A stretch of DNA of 64,000 nucleotides, taken from Hyphomicrobiales bacterium (lineage in GTDB: Bacteria > Pseudomonadota > Alphaproteobacteria > Rhizobiales > Rhizobiaceae). Of the stretch, positions 54,537-63,972 are shown in pieces. The notes beneath the pieces were generated by a model that worked only from the letters and a program-made list of their open reading frames with translations, ran no database searches and was not told the DNA's origin. The stretch lies in contig UBMI01000007.1 in assembly GCA_900466475.1 (NCBI GenBank), positions 390,569 through 454,568 of the forward strand, in the 5' to 3' direction. How positions within the stretch are numbered: the first letter of the stretch is position 1; every line of letters starts with the position of its first letter. The position numbers were made by a program, and so were the translations under genes.

Positions 54537-56702
54537 ATGCGAGCGCAGACCAAAGGGCTCACCTTCAGGACATATCTATTGGCAGGAACGGCTGTCACCG
54601 GCATCATGGCGATCTCTTCCGCCGTTGCCCAGGATGCCAATCCGACGCAGTTGGCGCCGATCGTCATCCAGGGCGCCGGCGATGAAACCGCCACCAGCCC
54701 CGTCAAAGGCTATGTCGCAAAAACCTCCTCCACAGGCTCCAAGAGCGATACGCCGCTGAACGAGATCCCGCAGTCGGTCTCCATTATCGGCAAGCAGGAA
54801 ATGGACGATCACGGCATCACCAACAAGATCGACGAGGCGCTGCTTTATACGCCCGGCGTCACGACCCAGCCTTTCGGCAATGATCCCGATACGGACTGGT
54901 TCTATATCCGCGGCTTCAACGCCACACAGACCGGCGTCTTCTTCGACAACCTGAACCTCTTCAGCTACGGCTTCGGTGGTTTCCAGATCGATCCGTTCAT
55001 GCTGGAGCGCGTCGAGGTTCTAAAGGGGCCGGCCTCGGTTCTCTACGGTGGCGCCAATCCGGGCGGCATCATCAATCTCGTGCGCAAGCGCCCGCTCGAC
55101 GAGCCGCTTTATTACACCGATATCGGTATCAACAGTAACGGCAACGCCTTCACCGGTTTCGACATATCCGACAAGGTTGGTTCCAGCGATACGATGACCT
55201 ACCGTATCACCGGCAAGGTCTCCGGCGGCGACAACTACTCGGATTTCTCTCATGATTTCCGCGGCTTCATCATGCCGCAGCTGAAGATCGCACCTGACGA
55301 TGCGACGAGCTTCACCGTCTGGGGTTATCTCGCAGGCCTCGATCAGGTCCATACCGGCAACGGTTTCTTCCCATATGTCGGCACGGTCGTAGACGCGCCC
55401 TTCGGCAAGATCCCGCGCGACGCCTTCTACGGCGAGCCCGATATCGACGACGGCAGTTATGTCCAGAAAATGATCGGCTATGAATTCGAGCACGAATTCG
55501 ACAGCGGCGTGAAATTCACCTCGAACTTCCGTTATGGCCGGCTCGACAAGCATGAGCAGGGCCCATACCTCAACGGCTATGTCGGCGGCGTGCCGACAGC
55601 ACCGGATTACGATCTGGCTCGTATCGGCTTTGAAGGCCGTTCCGGCGTCGATTCCGTCGGCATCGACAATCGCATCGAGGGCGAGGCCGAGCTCGGCGGC
55701 GCAACGCATAACCTGCTCGCCGGCATCGACTACAAATATTACCGGTTGGACAATTGGCAGGCTTGCTGCGGCTCTAACCCGATCAGCGCAACCGATCCGG
55801 TCTACGGCGCGCCGCAAGGAGCCAATTTCGTTTACGCCGATGGCATCGTCACCATGAAGCAGATCGGTATCTACGCTCAGGACCAGATCCATTTCGGTGA
55901 TGGCTGGTTGCTGACATTGAATGGCCGTTATGACCATGTCGATATCGACTCCGATGCCGCGATCGGGACGAGCTACAGCTTCGATGATGGCGCAGCCAGC
56001 GGCCGTGCCGGCCTCGCCTACGAGTTCGACAATGGCCTGACCCCCTATGTCAGTGTCGCAAGCTTCTTCAACCCGTTGATCGGCACCGGCATTTCCGGCC
56101 CGCTCAAGCCTGAGGAAGGTTATCAGATCGAAGGCGGTGTCAAGTATGAGCCGACTTTCTTCGACGGCGTGATTACGGCCTCGGTGTTCCAGATCGACAA
56201 GCGCAACAATGCCGTGACGAACCCGGTCACCTTCGAACAGAGCCAGCTCGGCAAGGTGCGTTCGCGCGGCTTCGAACTCGAAAGCAAGGTCAACGTCAAC
56301 GACAACTGGAAGGTCACTGCCGGGCTCGACTATACCGACATGGAAGTGCTTGAAAACGAAGCCAACCCGCTTCTCGTCGGCAAATCCCCTTACATCACGC
56401 CGAAAGTCAAGGCTTCACTCTGGATCGACTATCTCGTCACGACGGGCGCGCTGGAAGGGGTGAGCTTCGGCGCCGGCGTTCGGCATCAGGGCTGGTCCTG
56501 GGCTGACGAAGCCAACACCGAGAAGGTACCGGCAGCGACCGTGTTCGACGCGGCCATCCGCTACGAAAAGGAAAATTGGGCGGCGTCGCTCAACGTCGCC
56601 AATCTCTTCGACAAGGAGTATGTGTCGAGCTGCCAGGGCCTGACGGTCTGCGGTTACGGTGACGCACGTACGGTCACTTTCAAGCTTAGCAAGAAATGGT
56701 AA
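54537..56702 (+). CDS. TonB-dependent ferric-siderophore receptor
   Basis: A 721-aa outer-membrane receptor. A signal sequence ends near residue 29 (AISSAVAQ). A plug domain (about 45-180) has DTPLNEIPQSVSIIGKQEM and DTDWFYIRGF, ending in VEVLKGPASVLYGGANPGGIINLVRKRP. The ~22-strand barrel follows, ending in FKLSKKW with the usual aromatic last residue. Two Cys pairs (QACCGSN and CQGLTVC) lie in loops near the centre and the C-terminus. It should bind a ferric siderophore outside the cell and import it with TonB energy. The plug resembles FhuA/FoxA-type (hydroxamate) receptors but the ligand is not certain. Confidence 0.92.
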   Translation: MRAQTKGLTFRTYLLAGTAVTGIMAISSAVAQDANPTQLAPIVIQGAGDETATSPVKGYVAKTSSTGSKSDTPLNEIPQSVSIIGKQEMDDHGITNKIDEALLYTPGVTTQPFGNDPDTDWFYIRGFNATQTGVFFDNLNLFSYGFGGFQIDPFMLERVEVLKGPASVLYGGANPGGIINLVRKRPLDEPLYYTDIGINSNGNAFTGFDISDKVGSSDTMTYRITGKVSGGDNYSDFSHDFRGFIMPQLKIAPDDATSFTVWGYLAGLDQVHTGNGFFPYVGTVVDAPFGKIPRDAFYGEPDIDDGSYVQKMIGYEFEHEFDSGVKFTSNFRYGRLDKHEQGPYLNGYVGGVPTAPDYDLARIGFEGRSGVDSVGIDNRIEGEAELGGATHNLLAGIDYKYYRLDNWQACCGSNPISATDPVYGAPQGANFVYADGIVTMKQIGIYAQDQIHFGDGWLLTLNGRYDHVDIDSDAAIGTSYSFDDGAASGRAGLAYEFDNGLTPYVSVASFFNPLIGTGISGPLKPEEGYQIEGGVKYEPTFFDGVITASVFQIDKRNNAVTNPVTFEQSQLGKVRSRGFELESKVNVNDNWKVTAGLDYTDMEVLENEANPLLVGKSPYITPKVKASLWIDYLVTTGALEGVSFGAGVRHQGWSWADEANTEKVPAATVFDAAIRYEKENWAASLNVANLFDKEYVSSCQGLTVCGYGDARTVTFKLSKKW

Positions 56703-56792
56703 GTTGACAAATCGAGTTTAGTTTTTCAGGAAGCTGCATGAAAGGGAGGGCCTGGTCCTCCCGAACCCTTGCAGCAAAGCCGGAGTTTCCTC

Positions 56793-57572
56793 GTGTCCAC
56801 GCCCTTCCTGAACCTTGCCGGGATCGATTACGCGATAGGCAACAGGTCGATACTTGACGGTATCGATCTGACGCTTGAGGCTGGCCGTATCTATGGCCTC
56901 GTCGGCCCAAACGGTTCCGGCAAAAGCACCCTTCTGAAGATCGTTGCCCGGCAGATCGCCCCGAAGAGCGGCTCCATATCTTTCGACGGGAAGGCGGCCG
57001 CCGACTGGGGCAGTCGCGCGTTCGCCCGCCATGTCGCCTATATGCCGCAATTCACGCCAGCGACCGATGGCATGACCGTACGGGAATTGGTGGCGCTCGG
57101 CCGCTTCCCCTGGCATGGCACGCTCGGCCGCTTCAGTGCCACCGATCGCGACATGGTCGAAGAAGCAATCGTCCGCACGGAACTTGAGGACTTTGCTGAT
57201 CGTCTCGTCGCGAGCATGTCTGGCGGCGAGCGCCAGCGCGCCTGGATCGCCATGATGCTTGCCCAGAACGCCCGCTGCCTGCTGCTCGACGAACCGACGT
57301 CGGCGCTCGATCTTGCGCATCAAGCCAGCGTGCTGTCGCTGGTGCAAGAACTCAGCCATGAGCGCGAGCTAACCGTCGTCATCGTACTGCACGACATCAA
57401 CCTCGCGGCGCGCTACTGCGATGCGATCATCGCGCTCAACCGTGGCCGCATCACCGCCGAAGGCACGCCAGCCGATATCATGCAGGCCGACATGCTGCAG
57501 TCGATCTTCGGCGTCGGCATGGGCGTTTTCTCGCACCCGGTTCGAAACGAGCCGGTCAGTTATCTGTTGTAG
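56793..57572 (+). CDS. Ferric-siderophore ABC transporter ATPase (FhuC/FepC type)
   Basis: A 259-aa ATPase starting at a GTG with GGAG 7 bp upstream; an in-frame TTG at 56769 is less likely. Walker A is VGPNGSGKST, the signature MSGGERQRAWIAMM, Walker B CLLLDEPTSALD, and the switch His is in VLHDINLAARYCD. The latter pattern is specific to siderophore/B12/heme importers. It powers the fused permease encoded at 58.4 kb. Confidence 0.92.
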   Translation: MSTPFLNLAGIDYAIGNRSILDGIDLTLEAGRIYGLVGPNGSGKSTLLKIVARQIAPKSGSISFDGKAAADWGSRAFARHVAYMPQFTPATDGMTVRELVALGRFPWHGTLGRFSATDRDMVEEAIVRTELEDFADRLVASMSGGERQRAWIAMMLAQNARCLLLDEPTSALDLAHQASVLSLVQELSHERELTVVIVLHDINLAARYCDAIIALNRGRITAEGTPADIMQADMLQSIFGVGMGVFSHPVRNEPVSYLL

Positions 57573-57575
57573 GCC

Positions 57576-58451
57576 ATGGCATTTTTCTCCCGCAGGCAGC
57601 TTCTCGCCGGTGCGGCGGCCACGCTGTCGGCCCCGGCTTTGCTGCGGGCGGCCGATAGTGTGCGTGTCGCGACCCTCGATTGGGCCTTGCTCGAAACCCT
57701 GCTGGCAATCGGCGCCAATGTTGTTGCCGCAACAGAACTTCGCCAGTTCCGCGAGGTGGCGGTCATACCCGCGATGCCAGATGATGTCGCCGATCTCGGC
57801 CTGCGGGGCACGCCAAACCTCGAAGTACTGCGGTTTGCCCGACCGGACCTGATTTTCAATTCGAACTTCTACGCCTGGGCGGATGCCCGTATGCAGCCGA
57901 TCGCACCCGTCGAAAGCCACGCGATCTACAAGCCTGGCGAGAGCCCTTACATGCTGGCAGAACAGGCAACAATCGCCATCGGCGATCGCCTAGAGCTTGA
58001 TGCTGCGAGAAAGCTCACAGAAGAGCTTGCCGGAAGGCTGGACCGATACAAGGCCGCATTTGCGGCGGGCGACGGCCGGCCTGTCCTTCCGATCAATCTC
58101 GGCGATGCCAGGCATTTTCGCGTCTTCGGTTCCGACAGCATGTTCGGCGAGGTGTTGAAGCGCGTCGGTCTGATCAACGCCTGGCAAGGCGCGACCAGCT
58201 ACTCGGCTGCGGCCCCTGTCGGCATCGAGACGCTGGCCTCCATGCCGGATGCCTGGATCGTCATGATCCCGCCACATCCCGTTGATGCGCTCGCCACGCT
58301 GTCGACAAGTGCCTTCTGGAATGCGTTGCCGGCAGTACGCGAGAAGCGCGTGCTCGTACTTGGTTCGATCAATCCCTACGGCGCGCTGCCTGCCGCCATG
58401 CGCTTCGCCGATCTTTTGCGGGAGGGGCTCGGTCATGCATGGAATGGCTAG
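57576..58451 (+). CDS. Ferric-siderophore periplasmic binding protein (FhuD-like), Tat-type signal
   Basis: A 291-aa class III binding protein. The N-terminus MAFFSRRQLLAGAAATLSAP carries a twin-arginine (SRRQLL) signal rather than a plain Sec signal, so it is probably exported folded. The fold pattern includes VRVATLDWALLETLLAIGAN, VADLGLRGTPNLEVLRFARPDLIFNSNFY and YGALPAAMRFADLLREG, similar to FhuD. It lacks a lipobox. It carries the siderophore to the permease, whose gene begins inside its last codons. Confidence 0.88.
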   Translation: MAFFSRRQLLAGAAATLSAPALLRAADSVRVATLDWALLETLLAIGANVVAATELRQFREVAVIPAMPDDVADLGLRGTPNLEVLRFARPDLIFNSNFYAWADARMQPIAPVESHAIYKPGESPYMLAEQATIAIGDRLELDAARKLTEELAGRLDRYKAAFAAGDGRPVLPINLGDARHFRVFGSDSMFGEVLKRVGLINAWQGATSYSAAAPVGIETLASMPDAWIVMIPPHPVDALATLSTSAFWNALPAVREKRVLVLGSINPYGALPAAMRFADLLREGLGHAWNG

Positions 58452-60432
58452 CCTTGCTCAGCCCGCCCGCGGTCACAGTCTTCCGCTTGCGGCGATTGTG
58501 CTTCCCGCCCTTTGCGTCGCTGCCTTTGTGTTTCTGATCGCGACACGCCCGCAGGTGCCCGGCGATGCCGTTCAGGCGGCCGCCCTCGATAGCGTTTTGC
58601 TTTGGAACAGCATCCTCCCCCGCTCTGTGCTGGCGCTGGTTGCCGGTGCTGCGCTCGGCCTTTCCGGAACGTTGTTGCAGCGCGTGCTGCGCAATCCGAT
58701 AGCCGATGCCTCCACACTCGGCATTGCCTCCGGTGCAGAACTGGCGATGACGGCAGCGCTCAGTTTCTCGCCGTTGCTGATCGGCCCTTCGCGAGAAATC
58801 GTCGCTTTCGGCGGCGGCCTTGGCGCCGTCGCGATCGTGCTGGCGCTCAGTTGGCGACGCGGGCTCAATCCGGTCACCGTGGCGCTCTCCGGCATGATCG
58901 TCAGCATGATCGCTGCGGCGCTGAGCGTGACCCTCATCCTGGCGCGCGGCGAATATGCCATGTCGATCTACATCTGGGGCGCTGGCTCGCTGAGCCAGCA
59001 GGACTGGGATGGCGTCATCACGCTCGCACCCCGTCTCGCTCTCGGCTTTGTCGCGGCCCTGATCCTGATACGACCTCTGCGCATCCTGACGCTCGACGAC
59101 AGCAGCGCCAGAAGCCTCGGCCTCGCGCTGCATATGGCGCGTTTTGCCGTCCTCGCGCTCGCTGTCTGGCTTGCAGCCTCGGTCACCTCTGAAGTCGGCG
59201 TCATCGGCTTCCTCGGCCTCGCAGCACCAGCCATCGCCAGGCTCCTGGGTGCGCGCAGTATCGGAAGCCTGATGATCGCTGCGCCACTGACCGGCGCCGC
59301 TTTACTGTTCCTTACCGATTGCCTGACGCAAATTCTCGGCCCCGGCTTCACGGATCTCGCCCCTACCGGCGCTGCCACCGCGCTGCTCGGCGGTCCCTTG
59401 CTGCTGTTCCTGCTGCCGCGCGTGCATTCCGTCTCGGCCGTGGCAGCGCAGTCAACACAGGCGCTCAGGAGGCTGTCGAAGCCAATCGCCGCCCTTGCCG
59501 TCCTGTCAGCCGCAATCCTGCTGCTCTTCGCACTCTTCCTCACGCTCGGTCCGGCCGATGATGGCTGGCATATGGCCACCGGCGTGCTCTTCACTGACCT
59601 CCTGCCTTTCCGCCTGCCGCGCACGATAGTTGCGGCCGGTGCCGGCGGCATGCTCGCCGCCGCCGGATTCATCATGCAGCGCGTCACCGGCAATCCGATC
59701 GCCAGTCCGGAGGTGCTCGGCATCAGCAGCGGCGCCGGCGCGGGCCTGACTGTCGCGCTCTTCCTGTTCGGCTTCCCGTCGCCCGTCATCATGCTGCTTG
59801 CTATGGCGCTAGGGGCGCTCGCGGCTTTCGGCGCGATGATCGCCATTTCCGCTCGCGCGCAGTTTTCGCCAGAGCGCATGCTGCTCGCCGGTGTCGGCAT
59901 CGGCGCCTTCGCAATGGCAATCGTCACGATGGTGCTCGCGCAGGGCGACATGCGCGGTTACATCCTGCTCACCTGGCTTTCGGGCTCGACCAATCGCGCG
60001 GGTGCTTTTGAAGCCTGGGTGGCAATGATTTCGCTCATCGTACTGGTGACGCCGCTGCCCTTCCTCGGCCGCTGGCTGACGATGTTGCCACTCGGCGGCA
60101 ATTCCAGTCGATCTCTTGGCCTCCGGGTCTGCGCAAGCCGCCTGGTTCTGGCCGTGCTCGCCGCACTGATGACGGCGATCGCTTCATTCCTGGTCGGGCC
60201 ACTCAGCCTCACCGGGCTCATCGCCCCGCATCTGGCGCGCCTGGCCGGCTTCCACCGACCTGCACATCAGCTTGCTGCGAGCGTGCTTTCAGGCGCCGGG
60301 GTACTGATGACGGCCGACTGGCTCTCGCGTGTCGTCATCTACCCCTATCAGGTGCCGGTCGGCCTTTTCGCCGCGCTGATCGGCGGCCCCTACCTCATCT
60401 GGCTGCTTTCGCGAAAGGACATCAAACAATGA
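58435..60432 (+). CDS. Fused ferric-siderophore permease (FhuB-like)
   Basis: A 665-aa membrane protein made of two BtuC/FecC-like halves. The ATG at 58435 has GGAGGGG 7 bp upstream. Each half carries the family motif: GTLLQRVLRNPIADASTLGIASGAE near 90 and FIMQRVTGNPIASPEVLGISSGAGAG near 420. It ends with GLIAPHLARLAG and GGPYLIWLLSRKD. The one-chain double permease is the FhuB arrangement and argues for a hydroxamate-type siderophore, though not conclusively. Start overlaps the binding-protein gene; stop overlaps the next by 4 bp. Confidence 0.92.
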   Translation: MHGMASLAQPARGHSLPLAAIVLPALCVAAFVFLIATRPQVPGDAVQAAALDSVLLWNSILPRSVLALVAGAALGLSGTLLQRVLRNPIADASTLGIASGAELAMTAALSFSPLLIGPSREIVAFGGGLGAVAIVLALSWRRGLNPVTVALSGMIVSMIAAALSVTLILARGEYAMSIYIWGAGSLSQQDWDGVITLAPRLALGFVAALILIRPLRILTLDDSSARSLGLALHMARFAVLALAVWLAASVTSEVGVIGFLGLAAPAIARLLGARSIGSLMIAAPLTGAALLFLTDCLTQILGPGFTDLAPTGAATALLGGPLLLFLLPRVHSVSAVAAQSTQALRRLSKPIAALAVLSAAILLLFALFLTLGPADDGWHMATGVLFTDLLPFRLPRTIVAAGAGGMLAAAGFIMQRVTGNPIASPEVLGISSGAGAGLTVALFLFGFPSPVIMLLAMALGALAAFGAMIAISARAQFSPERMLLAGVGIGAFAMAIVTMVLAQGDMRGYILLTWLSGSTNRAGAFEAWVAMISLIVLVTPLPFLGRWLTMLPLGGNSSRSLGLRVCASRLVLAVLAALMTAIASFLVGPLSLTGLIAPHLARLAGFHRPAHQLAASVLSGAGVLMTADWLSRVVIYPYQVPVGLFAALIGGPYLIWLLSRKDIKQ

Positions 60433-61478
60433 TGGGCGAACCCTTTACTGCATCCGGCGTCGCAATCGCCGTCGATCCAGGCCGAATGCTCGACGAGCTT
60501 TGCTCGCATTTCGTCGAGCACAGCACCGTGAAGCGCGACGGTGATCTGGTCACGCTGGAAATGATTACCGGCAAGGCCGATATCCGGCACGAGGGCCGCA
60601 AGCTTGAGATCGAACTCTCGTGCCGAAGTGCGCGTGCACTCCAGAATGTCCGCTCGGTGCTTGCCGAACATCTTTTTCAGTTCGCCGGCGAAGACACGCT
60701 GGAGCTGACATGGTCGGACGCACCGAAAGCCGACCACCTGCCTGATCTGCGCGAAATCCGCGTGATCGGCGCTCGTAACATCAGCCCGCATATGCGCCGG
60801 GTGACTGTGGCATGTGATGATGCCAGGCATTTCGCGCACGGCGGGCTGCATTTCCGCCTGCTGATCCCACCGAAGGGTCGTGCGCCCGTCTGGCCAAAGC
60901 TCCGCTCCGATGGCCGCATTGAATGGGCGAAGGATGAGGATGCGCTGACCGTGCGTATCTACACGTTCCGCAGGATCGATCTGGAACGCGGCGAGATCGA
61001 TATTGATTTCGTGCTGCATGAAGGCGAAAACATGCCCGGCGCCGAATGGGCGGTGAATGCGCAGCCCGGCGATATCGCCGGTGCACTCGGCCCCGGAGGC
61101 GGGGGGGTTCCCGATGCCACGTCGATGATCCTTGCCGGAGACGAGACGGCGCTGCCCGCGATCTCGCGCATTGCGGCAGAAGTTCCCGCGGGAACGCAGT
61201 TGCGTATCTTCCTCGAAGTCGATGGTCCCTCGGAGGAATTGTCGCTGCCGTCCGCTGGCACTGTCGACCTGACCTGGATGCATCGTAACGGCGCGCCGGC
61301 CGGCACCATGGGTCTCATCGAAAGCGCCATCAAAGGCGCACTGAACGATGTCGACGCAGAGACCTTCGTCTGGGCCGGCTGTGAACGATCCGAGGCCAAG
61401 CGCGTCCGCGATTTCCTCAAGACCGAACGTGGCCACGACCGGCACAAGATGAGCATCGGCGCCTATTGGGAGCGGTAG
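60429..61478 (+). CDS. DUF2218-siderophore-interacting protein fusion (ferric-siderophore reductase)
   Basis: A 349-aa cytoplasmic protein. The first ~95 residues match the DUF2218 pattern (LCSHFVEHSTVKRDGD...IRHEGRKLEIELSCRSARALQNVRSVLAEHLFQFA). The rest is a siderophore-interacting flavoprotein domain of the ViuB/SIP type: ARNISPHMRRVTV, TVRIYTFRRID, EIDIDFVLHEG, GPGGGGVPDATSMILAGDETALPAISRI and FVWAGCERSEAKRVRDFL. It should use a flavin and reductant to free iron from the imported chelate. It overlaps the permease by 4 bp. Confidence 0.88.
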   Translation: MMGEPFTASGVAIAVDPGRMLDELCSHFVEHSTVKRDGDLVTLEMITGKADIRHEGRKLEIELSCRSARALQNVRSVLAEHLFQFAGEDTLELTWSDAPKADHLPDLREIRVIGARNISPHMRRVTVACDDARHFAHGGLHFRLLIPPKGRAPVWPKLRSDGRIEWAKDEDALTVRIYTFRRIDLERGEIDIDFVLHEGENMPGAEWAVNAQPGDIAGALGPGGGGVPDATSMILAGDETALPAISRIAAEVPAGTQLRIFLEVDGPSEELSLPSAGTVDLTWMHRNGAPAGTMGLIESAIKGALNDVDAETFVWAGCERSEAKRVRDFLKTERGHDRHKMSIGAYWER

Positions 61479-61485
61479 AGGCGCC

Positions 61486-62367
61486 TTATGCCTTTTCGCG
61501 GAACATCTCGATAATGGCGGAGAAATCCCTGCCGCCGTTGCCGAGCTTCTCGAAGAGTGCGTAGAGCTGCGCGGCTTCCGCACCAAGCGGCGTGGAGGCA
61601 CCGCTGGCGAGTGCCGCCTCCTGCGAAAGCCTCAGATCCTTCAGCATCAGTGCTGCAGCAAAACCCGGCTTGTAGTCATTGTTGGCCGGCGAGGTCGGCA
61701 CCGGCCCCGGCACCGGGCAATAGGTGTTGATCGACCAGCATTGGCCGGATGAGGTGGAGGCGACATCGAAGAGCGCCTGATGCGAGAGACCGAGCTTTTC
61801 GGCAAGCACGAAGGCTTCGCAGACGCCGACCATGGAAATGCCGAGGATCATGTTATTGCAGATCTTCGCCGCCTGTCCGGCACCTGCCTCACCGCAATGA
61901 ACGATCCTCTTGCCCATGGCCTCCAGGATCGGCTTTGCCTTGGCAAAGGCTTCTTCCGAGCCGCCTGCCATGAAGGTCAAGGTACCGGCGCTCGCTCCAC
62001 CCGTGCCGCCGGAAACGGGTGCGTCGAGCGACAAGCAGCTTGCGGCTTTCGCCATTTCGTGCGCCTTGCGGCTGCTTTCGACATCGATGGTCGAGCAATC
62101 GATGACGAGCGTACCCTGCGCCGCCGATTGCAATATGTCGGCCCAGGCCGTCAGCACGTGCTTGCTCTGCGGCAGCATGGTGATGATGATCTCGGCCTCC
62201 TTGACCGCCTGGCTGGCATGGCTGGCCGGTTTGACACCGCTTTCCTCCGCAGCCTTCAGCACCGGTGCTGCCAGATCGAAGCCGAGAACCTCGTGGCCGG
62301 CTTTGACGAGATTGGCAGCCATCGGTCCGCCCATGTTGCCAAGCCCGATAAATCCGATCCTTGCCAT
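61486..62367 (-). CDS. 3-hydroxyisobutyrate dehydrogenase-family oxidoreductase
   Basis: A 293-aa beta-hydroxyacid dehydrogenase. The NAD-binding motif GFIGLGNMGGPMA is at 5-17, substrate motif DAPVSGGTGGASAGTLT near 117, and the catalytic Lys in GQAAKICNN near 169. The C-terminal pattern (YKPGFAAALMLKDLRLSQEAA) is that of 3-hydroxyisobutyrate dehydrogenase MmsB, an enzyme of valine breakdown, but tartronate semialdehyde reductases look similar. It lies 9 bp downstream of the GMC gene on the same strand, and converges on the siderophore operon. Confidence 0.87.
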   Translation of the reverse strand: MARIGFIGLGNMGGPMAANLVKAGHEVLGFDLAAPVLKAAEESGVKPASHASQAVKEAEIIITMLPQSKHVLTAWADILQSAAQGTLVIDCSTIDVESSRKAHEMAKAASCLSLDAPVSGGTGGASAGTLTFMAGGSEEAFAKAKPILEAMGKRIVHCGEAGAGQAAKICNNMILGISMVGVCEAFVLAEKLGLSHQALFDVASTSSGQCWSINTYCPVPGPVPTSPANNDYKPGFAAALMLKDLRLSQEAALASGASTPLGAEAAQLYALFEKLGNGGRDFSAIIEMFREKA

Positions 62368-62376
62368 GCTCTTCTC

Positions 62377-63972
62377 CTATCTGTTGTCCTCGATGATCAT
62401 GGCCGCCGCCTTTTCGGCAATCATGATCGTCGGCGAATTGGTATTGCCCGAAGTGATGGCCGGCATCACCGAGGCATCCGCGATCCGGAGCCTGCCGAGC
62501 GCCCGCAATCTTAGCCGCGGATCGACGACGCTGTCCCTGTCGATGCCCATGCGGCAGGTGCCGACCGGATGAAAAATCGTCGTGCCGATATCGCCAGCCG
62601 CCTTTTCCAGTTCCGCCTCGTTTCGGTAGCTCGGCCCCGGCTTGAACTCCTCTGGATGAAAGCGGGCGAAGGATGGCTGCGCGACGATCCGGCGCGTCAG
62701 CTTTATCGAGCGAACAGCTATGTCGCGATCACGCTGTGTCGAGAGGTATTTTGGCGCAATGACGGGCTGGGCGGCAAAATCGGGGCTGGAGACATGCACG
62801 GAACCGCGGCTTTCCGGCCGGAGATTGCAAACACTCGCCGTGATCGCCGGAAAGACGTGGACGGGATCGCCGAACTTGTCGAGGGATACAGGCTGCACAT
62901 GATACTGCAGATCGGGTGTCTCCTTATCAGGGCCAGACCGCGTGAAGATGCCCAGCTGGCTTGGCGCCATCGCCATGGGTCCGGAACGGTGCATGAGATA
63001 TTCGAGGCCTATTGCCGCCTTGCCGAGCAGCTTCGACGCCTTTTCGTTGAGTGTCGGCACACCTGTCACCTTGTAGGCAAGCCGAAGCTGCAGATGGTCC
63101 TGCAGGTTCTCCCCGATGCCCTTCACCTCGGTCAGCACATCGATGCCGGCCTGATGGAGCACGTCACCGCGGCCGACGCCTGACAGCTCCAGAATGTGTG
63201 GCGAGCCGATGGAGCCGGCCGAAAGCACCGTCTCCTTCGCTGCATAGGCCCGCTTCGCCCTGCCGCCATGCTGGAATTCGACGCCGGTAACGGAGCCCTC
63301 CTCAACCAGCAGCCGCCGCACCTGCGCCTTGGTCATGACAGTGAGATTGCCGCGTTTCATGGCCGGGCGCAGAAAGGCCTTCGTCGCGTTCCAGCGGATG
63401 CCGGCGCGCTGGTTGACGTCGAAATAGCCGGAGCCTTCGTTGCTGCCGCGATTGAAATCTGCCGTTTCGGGAATGCCGGCCTCCTTGGCCGCCTGCTGGA
63501 AGGCATCGAGCACATCCCAGCGCACGCGCGCCTTTTCCACGCGCCATTCGCCACCGGCGCCATGCATGTCGTCCTCGCCCTTATAGTGATCTTCCGACTT
63601 GCGGAAATAGGGCAGCACATCGTCCCAACCCCAGCCGGTGCAGCCCATCTGCCGCCAGAGATCGTAGTCGCGGGCCTGACCGCGCATATAGATCATGCCG
63701 TTGATCGAGGAACAGCCGCCGAGCACCTTGCCGCGCGGATAATTCAGCGCCCGCCCGTTCAGCCCGTCCTCGGGCGCGGTCGTAAAACACCAGTCGGTAC
63801 GCGGATTGTTAATGCAATAGAGATAGCCGACGGGAATATGGATCCAGTGGTAGTTGTCGTTGCCGCCCGCCTCCAGCAGCAAGACCCTTGTATTGCGGTC
63901 GGCCGATAGCCGGTTTGCGAGCACGCAGCCGGCACTGCCTGCCCCGATGATGATATAGTCGTAGCGATCCAT
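62377..63972 (-). CDS. GMC-family FAD oxidoreductase (choline/alcohol dehydrogenase type)
   Basis: A 531-aa GMC flavoprotein. The FAD-binding GAGSAGCVLANRL is near the N-terminus, the GMC signature 1 is PRGKVLGGCSSINGMIYMRG, and signature 2 is SAGSIGSPHILELSGVG. The C-terminal active site has HPVGTCRMG (catalytic His) and NTNSPTIMIAEKAA. It oxidises a primary alcohol to an aldehyde. The next gene 9 bp downstream encodes a hydroxyacid dehydrogenase, so both may act in one oxidation pathway. It resembles choline dehydrogenase, but betaine genes are absent and the substrate is uncertain. Confidence 0.88.
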   Translation of the reverse strand: MDRYDYIIIGAGSAGCVLANRLSADRNTRVLLLEAGGNDNYHWIHIPVGYLYCINNPRTDWCFTTAPEDGLNGRALNYPRGKVLGGCSSINGMIYMRGQARDYDLWRQMGCTGWGWDDVLPYFRKSEDHYKGEDDMHGAGGEWRVEKARVRWDVLDAFQQAAKEAGIPETADFNRGSNEGSGYFDVNQRAGIRWNATKAFLRPAMKRGNLTVMTKAQVRRLLVEEGSVTGVEFQHGGRAKRAYAAKETVLSAGSIGSPHILELSGVGRGDVLHQAGIDVLTEVKGIGENLQDHLQLRLAYKVTGVPTLNEKASKLLGKAAIGLEYLMHRSGPMAMAPSQLGIFTRSGPDKETPDLQYHVQPVSLDKFGDPVHVFPAITASVCNLRPESRGSVHVSSPDFAAQPVIAPKYLSTQRDRDIAVRSIKLTRRIVAQPSFARFHPEEFKPGPSYRNEAELEKAAGDIGTTIFHPVGTCRMGIDRDSVVDPRLRLRALGRLRIADASVMPAITSGNTNSPTIMIAEKAAAMIIEDNR

